Below, piece by piece: positions 7,320-10,578 of a DNA stretch of 10,578 nt; the first letter of the stretch is position 1, and every line of letters starts with the position of its first letter. Source of the DNA: RUG11237 sp964450185 (GTDB lineage Bacteria > Bacillota > Clostridia > Lachnospirales > Lachnospiraceae); contig CAYVCL010000089.1 of the NCBI GenBank assembly GCA_964450185.1, positions 1-10,578 of the forward strand. Direction: 5' to 3'. The position numbers and the translations under genes were made by a program. The notes below the pieces were generated by a model. That model had not been told where the DNA came from. It did no database searches and worked only from the letters and a program-made list of their open reading frames with translations.

Positions 7320-8975
7320 AGTAATTTTTTTCTCCTTTTTCTTATTGTTTTCGTTTTTCTTATTTGCAAGCTTTTGAAAAATAAATTTTGCTGCTGCATT
7401 GGTAACTAAAATTAAAATAGATAACACAAAGATTTCATTATATTCATTGAAATACTGAAGCTCTTTAATCTTTGTGGTGATTACCATAGTCTTTGCTCCG
7501 GCGATAAAGATTACCGCACTGATAGTTACCATGGAATTTACAAAGTAATAGCTAAACACCTCCAACAATGTGGACATAGCATTTGGCGTAACAATGCGAA
7601 GAATTGTTTTGGTCCAACTGTCCCCCATTAAAATCGCCGTAGTTTCCCAAGAGGAATTCATTTTTGATAATGAATTTTTCATCATCAAATACGGGGTGGA
7701 AAAGAAATGAATGATATTACAAATAATGATAATTGCAAAGGTATTTTGTAATGACGTTACTGAGAAGGAAAATAAATACGCCAAACCGATTACCATTCCC
7801 GGTATAGTGTTTGTAATCAACGCAATACTTTCAATCACGCCTTTGATTTTGGCAGAAACCTTGCTTCTTGCGGTAATCAACGCTGCACCGTATGCCACCA
7901 GCGTTCCTAACAGTGCAGTAATAAATGCCACCATAAGAGAATTTCCGTAAACGCCAATTAACCGTTCATCTTCTATAACGCCTTTTACATGTTCCAAGGT
8001 AAATCTCATATCATATGGCCAGTCGCCTATAAAAGGTACTACGAAGATTACTGCAAACACAGATAATACACTGATTAACATTACAAGGCTTACCACTCCG
8101 CAAATTCCATCTCGCGCCTTGCTTTTCTTAAGTTCAATGACAGAAATTTTGTTGTATCTTACATTGTATTTTTCCAGTATATTCAATATGGTGATACTTA
8201 TAATAGAAGGAATTAGCATCACCAATGCCACAACTGCGCCTTTTCCAAAATCCGGTACGCTTCCAAGCATCTGAGTGTATAACACGCTGGCAACCACTTC
8301 AAATTTCCCGCCTACCGACGCCGGTATTCCAAAGTCTGTAAAGCACAGGAAAAATGTCTGTATAAAAGATGCCGCCAGAGTTCCTAACAACGGTCTGATA
8401 ATCGTCATCCAAAACATTTGTATTGGAGAGTCACCCATCAAACGTGACACCACCATAAACTTCTTATCAATATATTCCATGGTATTATGAATCAACATAA
8501 AGGATACCGGCAGTGTATAAATCACATACCCTACCAACATTCCCGAAAACCCGTAAATTTCAAACAACTGTTTTCCCACCAGTTTTGTAATCAAGCCCTG
8601 TTTTCCAAAGGAATAAATAATGGCAAATCCATAGGTAATGGTAGGAAGCAGCATCGGAAGTACTGCTATTTTTTCTATCAGGCTTTTGTACTTTTCCGGC
8701 ACATTTGTGTAATGTATGGTATATGCCAGAAAGAATGCTATTGCTGTAGTTAGTAATGCCGAACAGGAAGAAATCAACAAACTGTTTCCCACTGCCCTGC
8801 CAAAGCCTTTGCCGCTTAACACGTCTATATAATTGTTAAGGGACAGCCCGGTATTTCCATCTACAAGAAATGCTTTCACCAACAGTCCAAGAACCGGTAC
8901 TACCAAAAATGCCAGGAAAAATATAGTGATTACAACAAAAATCAATTTAATTTCTTTATATTTTTTCTTCTGCAT
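6315..8975 (-). CDS. Fused AEP-type ABC permease and substrate-binding lipoprotein
   Basis: An 886-aa reading frame joins two transporter parts usually made separately. Residues 1 to about 538 are a membrane permease with two fused inner-membrane transport domains (about 60-265 and 340-535). Each has an ATPase-coupling EAA-type loop, at LMGDSPIQMFWMTIIRPLL (179-197) and LMGDSWTKTILRIVTP (449-464), as in FbpB-like and PhnU/V-like permeases. Residues 539-552 are a Lys/Asn/Glu-rich linker. Residues 553-886 are a complete binding lipoprotein with basic N-region, hydrophobic core, and Cys583 in LGTTGC. The ATG at 8975 has GAGG 8 bases upstream and lies 12 bases after the ATPase gene. Context with phnW and phnX points to AEP import. 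Iron or another phosphonate is less likely. The fusion may be real, or may reflect a one-base change in an A-run near 7325-7331. Confidence 0.85.
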   Translation of the reverse strand: MQKKKYKEIKLIFVVITIFFLAFLVVPVLGLLVKAFLVDGNTGLSLNNYIDVLSGKGFGRAVGNSLLISSCSALLTTAIAFFLAYTIHYTNVPEKYKSLIEKIAVLPMLLPTITYGFAIIYSFGKQGLITKLVGKQLFEIYGFSGMLVGYVIYTLPVSFMLIHNTMEYIDKKFMVVSRLMGDSPIQMFWMTIIRPLLGTLAASFIQTFFLCFTDFGIPASVGGKFEVVASVLYTQMLGSVPDFGKGAVVALVMLIPSIISITILNILEKYNVRYNKISVIELKKSKARDGICGVVSLVMLISVLSVFAVIFVVPFIGDWPYDMRFTLEHVKGVIEDERLIGVYGNSLMVAFITALLGTLVAYGAALITARSKVSAKIKGVIESIALITNTIPGMVIGLAYLFSFSVTSLQNTFAIIIICNIIHFFSTPYLMMKNSLSKMNSSWETTAILMGDSWTKTILRIVTPNAMSTLLEVFSYYFVNSMVTISAVIFIAGAKTMVITTKIKELQYFNEYNEIFVLSILILVTNAAAKFIFQKLANKKNENNKKKEKKITMKNMKKLGMRKVASFVMAAVLGVSVLGTTGCGANESEEVVIYSNADDEAVEAMKAALDNNGFEGQYIFQTFGTSELGGKLLAEGTNLEADLVTMSTFYVDSAQEKNQMFKELTFDVNTLDEFPNYCAPITAQEGTIIVNTELMAENNLPMPTSLKDLADPVYEGFISVTDVSSSSTAWLLIQGLVSEYGEDGAKEVLTTIYKNAGAHIESSGSAPLKKVRAGEVAIGFGLRQQAVADKAEGLPIDFVDPAEGNFSLTESVAVVDKGDKTNEKAMEMAKCIIENGREDLQANYPLALYEGEETNKENMSANPKVFSEPLTVDLLEQHQKLSEECK

Positions 8976-8987
8976 AGCCTAAACCTC

Positions 8988-9752
8988 TCAAGATACCTGT
9001 TCTTTTAATTCTGATTGAAATAACGCATAAATGTTATTTCTCTTTATCTCTAACTGATTTAAAATAAACTTCTTTATAAAGTTATTTTTTGGGTTCTTGA
9101 TGATTTCTTCCGGTTTTGCAAATTGGGAAATACCGCCTTCATTTAATATCATTACTCGGTCAGATAACGTAAGTGCTTCTTCCGGATCATGAGTAACAAT
9201 AATAGTTGTAAGGTGATACTCTTTTGCGATTGTCTTGATTCTGTCTTTGATGGATTCTTTAATAACACCATCTAACGCACTCAACGGTTCATCCAACAGC
9301 AAAATCTTTGGCTTCATTACCATGGTTCTTGCCAAGGCAACTCGCTGCTTCTGCCCACCAGAAAGCTGTTCCACTTTCTTTTCTAAATGTTCTTCCAAAC
9401 CTAAGAGCGAAATCAAATCCTCTACTTCTTCTTTAGTAGAAATGTCCGGTTTATTCCGAAGTCCGTATGTAATATTCTGATAGACATTTAAGTTCGGAAA
9501 TAAAGCATAATCCTGAAATACAATATTAAATCCTCTTTTTTCCATTGGAACTTCTGTAATGTCTGTTCCATTAAAGTAAATTTTTCCTGAATCGATTTCT
9601 GTTATCCCCAAAATCAAATTTAATAATGTGGTTTTTCCACATCCTGATGGTCCTAAAATAGAAACAATTTCTCCATTTCCTATTTCCAGATTAATGTCCT
9701 TAAGGATATCTTTTCCATCAAAAGTTTTCTTCACATGTTCTAACCTTAACAT
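8988..9752 (-). CDS. phnT: ABC transporter ATP-binding protein, AEP importer (PhnT-like)
   Basis: The 254-aa cytosolic ATPase subunit of the adjacent importer. Visible motifs are Walker A GPSGCGKT (34-41), Q-loop Gln80, signature LSGGQ (130-134), Walker B LLLDEP (151-156), D-loop SALD (158-161) and switch His188. The order and wording fit the Fe3+/polyamine/phosphonate importer class. It ends soon after the ATPase core. The TOBE regulatory domain found in PhnT or PotA proteins of about 350 aa is absent, and a short basic tail (236-254) replaces it. It is the first gene of the operon, with RBS AAGGAG 11 bases upstream of the ATG. The phosphonate assignment rests on its operon partners, since the ATPase sequence alone does not tell substrate. 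Confidence 0.88.
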   Translation of the reverse strand: MLRLEHVKKTFDGKDILKDINLEIGNGEIVSILGPSGCGKTTLLNLILGITEIDSGKIYFNGTDITEVPMEKRGFNIVFQDYALFPNLNVYQNITYGLRNKPDISTKEEVEDLISLLGLEEHLEKKVEQLSGGQKQRVALARTMVMKPKILLLDEPLSALDGVIKESIKDRIKTIAKEYHLTTIIVTHDPEEALTLSDRVMILNEGGISQFAKPEEIIKNPKNNFIKKFILNQLEIKRNNIYALFQSELKEQVS

Positions 9753-9819
9753 ATCCTTCTATTCTCCTTGTTTGTATCCTATGAATGTTTGTTTTCAGTT
9801 CTCTCTAAGAAACAGCTTC

Positions 9820-9849
9820 ATTATAACCACCGCATCTTCCAAAGGACAA
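9820..9849 (-). promoter_or_regulatory. Promoter of the phosphonate operon
   Basis: On the minus strand the consensus -10 TATAAT (9820-9825) lies 18 bp from the -35 TTGTCC (9844-9849). The poor -35 fits a promoter needing an activator, and the Pho-box repeats begin exactly at its upstream edge. The predicted start near 9813 gives a leader of about 60 nt, in which I see no riboswitch-like structure. Confidence 0.75.
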
Positions 9850-9876
9850 GTTAAGTGTATGTTAAGGGAAGTTTAA
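9849..9876 (-). promoter_or_regulatory. PhoP-box-like direct repeats (three, 11-bp period)
   Basis: On the minus strand TTAAAC (9871-9876), TTAACA (9860-9865) and TTAACT (9849-9854) are separated by exactly 5 bp each, matching the TT(A/C/T)A(C/T)A-N5 pattern bound by PhoP in Bacillus. They end at the -35 hexamer. This suggests induction of phosphonate use during phosphate limitation. The binding protein itself is not in the window. Confidence 0.8.
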
Positions 9877-9884
9877 GGTTTTTT

Positions 9885-9901
9885 TCTTAACCGGAATTTA
9901 A
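9885..9901 (-). promoter_or_regulatory. Second pair of Pho-box-like half-sites
   Basis: TTAAAT (9896-9901) and TTAAGA (9885-9890) are again 11 bp apart on the minus strand, but offset 14 bp from the three proximal repeats. They match the Pho consensus less well and may be an auxiliary site. Confidence 0.45.
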
Positions 9902-9902
9902 C

Positions 9903-9929
9903 AAAAAAACGCGTAATATTACGCGTTTT
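9903..9929 (-). terminator. Perfect 24-bp palindrome, probable second terminator
   Basis: Positions 9906-9929 form a perfect inverted repeat (arms AAAACGCGTAAT and ATTACGCGTTTT). On the minus strand it is followed by a run of T up to 9903, giving a terminator shape. It lies after the main terminator of the upstream sugar-transport ATPase gene and before the phosphonate promoter. A protein-binding site is an alternative because the symmetry is complete. Confidence 0.55.
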
Positions 9930-9988
9930 CACTTGGGATATTCTGATTGTTAATTTTGTTAATTGTTTGTAAATAGGCTTAAAACCAC

Positions 9989-10019
9989 AAAAAACCACAC
10001 TCCATAAAGAGTGTGGTTT
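9989..10019 (-). terminator. Intrinsic terminator of the ugpC-type ATPase gene
   Basis: An 11-bp perfect stem AAACCACACTC (9992-10002) with GAGTGTGGTTT (10009-10019) closes a 6-base loop. On the minus strand it runs into six T (9989-9994). It lies about 25 bases after the stop codon at 10044-10046. Confidence 0.9.
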
Positions 10020-10043
10020 CTTTTATATGCTCTTAAGCCAATA

Positions 10044-10578
10044 CTAGTTTGTAATTGTCTTTTCTGTTTCTTTATCGAATACGTGAATCTTTTCAACATC
10101 AAGAGCAAATTTAACCTTGTCACCTGTTCTTACAGTTGTACGAGGATCAACTCTTGCTGTCATTGGGAATTCAGCTAAGTCGAAGTATAAGTAAACTTCA
10201 GCACCTAATAATTCGTATACTTTGATTGTAGATTCGATTACAGCGTTTGGATGTGTTTCAATCATAACCTGTGAATCATATACGTCTTCTGGACGAATAC
10301 CAAGAACTACAGTTCTGTTTGCATATCCACCATCGATTAATGCTTTTGCTTTTGTAGGTGGAAGTTCGATGTTGTATCCTGCTGTCTGTAATGTAACTTT
10401 GTTTCCGTCTACGATACATTTAGCATCTAAGAAGTTCATCTGTGGGCTTCCCATGAATCCTGCTACGAAAAGGTTAACTGGTCTTTCGTAAAGGTTCTGT
10501 GGTGTATCTACCTGCTGAACAATACCATCTTTCATAACTACGATTCTTGTACCAAGTGTCATAGCTTCTGTCTGGTCA
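10044..10578 (-). CDS. ugpC: Sugar ABC transporter ATP-binding protein, UgpC/MsmK type (5' end outside window)
   Basis: The C-terminal part (about 177 aa of a protein normally near 370 aa) of an ATPase that energises CUT1-type importers for glycerol phosphate and oligosaccharides. The open frame continues to the window edge. The first residues read DQTEAMTLGTRIVVMKDG, the canonical stretch just after the switch histidine, so the ATG at 10562 is internal and not a start. Next come VQQVDTPQNLYERPVNLFVAG and the TOBE-type regulatory domain with GIRPEDV and ELLGAEVYLY. Such ATPases are often shared by several sugar transporters and are encoded alone, which fits the terminator directly after it. 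The exact sugar cannot be told. Confidence 0.92.
   Translation of the reverse strand, partial: DQTEAMTLGTRIVVMKDGIVQQVDTPQNLYERPVNLFVAGFMGSPQMNFLDAKCIVDGNKVTLQTAGYNIELPPTKAKALIDGGYANRTVVLGIRPEDVYDSQVMIETHPNAVIESTIKVYELLGAEVYLYFDLAEFPMTARVDPRTTVRTGDKVKFALDVEKIHVFDKETEKTITN

Noticed and set aside
6478..8753. Several plus-strand open frames opposite the fused transporter gene
   Set aside because: They are mirror frames of a clear coding sequence, with low-complexity products and no ribosome binding sites.
9753..9813. Possible riboswitch or attenuator in the leader of the phosphonate operon
   Set aside because: The leader is only about 60 nt, and I found no stable hairpin or conserved aptamer-like pairing in it.
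1..10578. CRISPR array, insertion sequence, prophage or defence island
   Set aside because: No spaced repeats of CRISPR length, no transposase or integrase motifs and no terminal inverted repeats were seen. All genes are housekeeping or nutrient-uptake functions.

Overview
The window looks like a chromosomal segment of a low-GC, strictly anaerobic Gram-positive bacterium, most likely class Clostridia and plausibly Lachnospiraceae. The reasons are AT-rich intergenic DNA, strong AGGAGG-type ribosome binding sites, a small RelQ-type alarmone synthetase, a two-subunit oxygen-sensitive [4Fe-4S] fumarase, and Pho-box-like TTAACA direct repeats of the Firmicute type. The genus cannot be fixed from the sequence alone.

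Left edge (1-1117): a tRNA-Ser(GCU) gene on the minus strand has a near-perfect housekeeping promoter and a hairpin behind it. On the plus strand, relQ (389-1069) has its own TTGCCA/TATAAT promoter. It meets the minus-strand genes at a hairpin that can terminate transcription from both sides.

Middle (1088-4397, minus strand): a compact cluster runs CdaR-family regulator -> fumarase alpha -> fumarase beta -> PlsC-type acyltransferase, with gaps of only 6-12 bases. The regulator probably starts at a GTG (4325), not at the upstream ATG. A 10-bp perfect palindrome lies inside its predicted promoter and is a candidate autoregulatory operator.

Right half (4415-9752, minus strand): a complete 2-aminoethylphosphonate (AEP) use operon. 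The order of transcription is ABC ATPase -> permease fused in frame to a substrate-binding lipoprotein -> phnW (AEP:pyruvate transaminase) -> phnX (phosphonoacetaldehyde hydrolase). AEP would be imported, transaminated to phosphonoacetaldehyde with formation of alanine, and cleaved to acetaldehyde and phosphate. Directly upstream is a sigma-A-type promoter whose -35 region abuts three TTAAxx repeats at an exact 11-bp period, as expected for PhoP control. More half-sites lie further upstream. The most unusual item is the fused permease/binding protein of 886 aa. The binding-protein part keeps its own RBS, ATG, signal peptide and lipobox, and loss of one A from an A7 run would restore an ordinary ATGA stop/start overlap.

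Right edge (10044-10578, minus strand): the C-terminal part of a UgpC/MsmK-type sugar ABC ATPase runs off the window. It is followed by an intrinsic terminator and then a second, 24-bp perfect palindrome, which together insulate the phosphonate operon.
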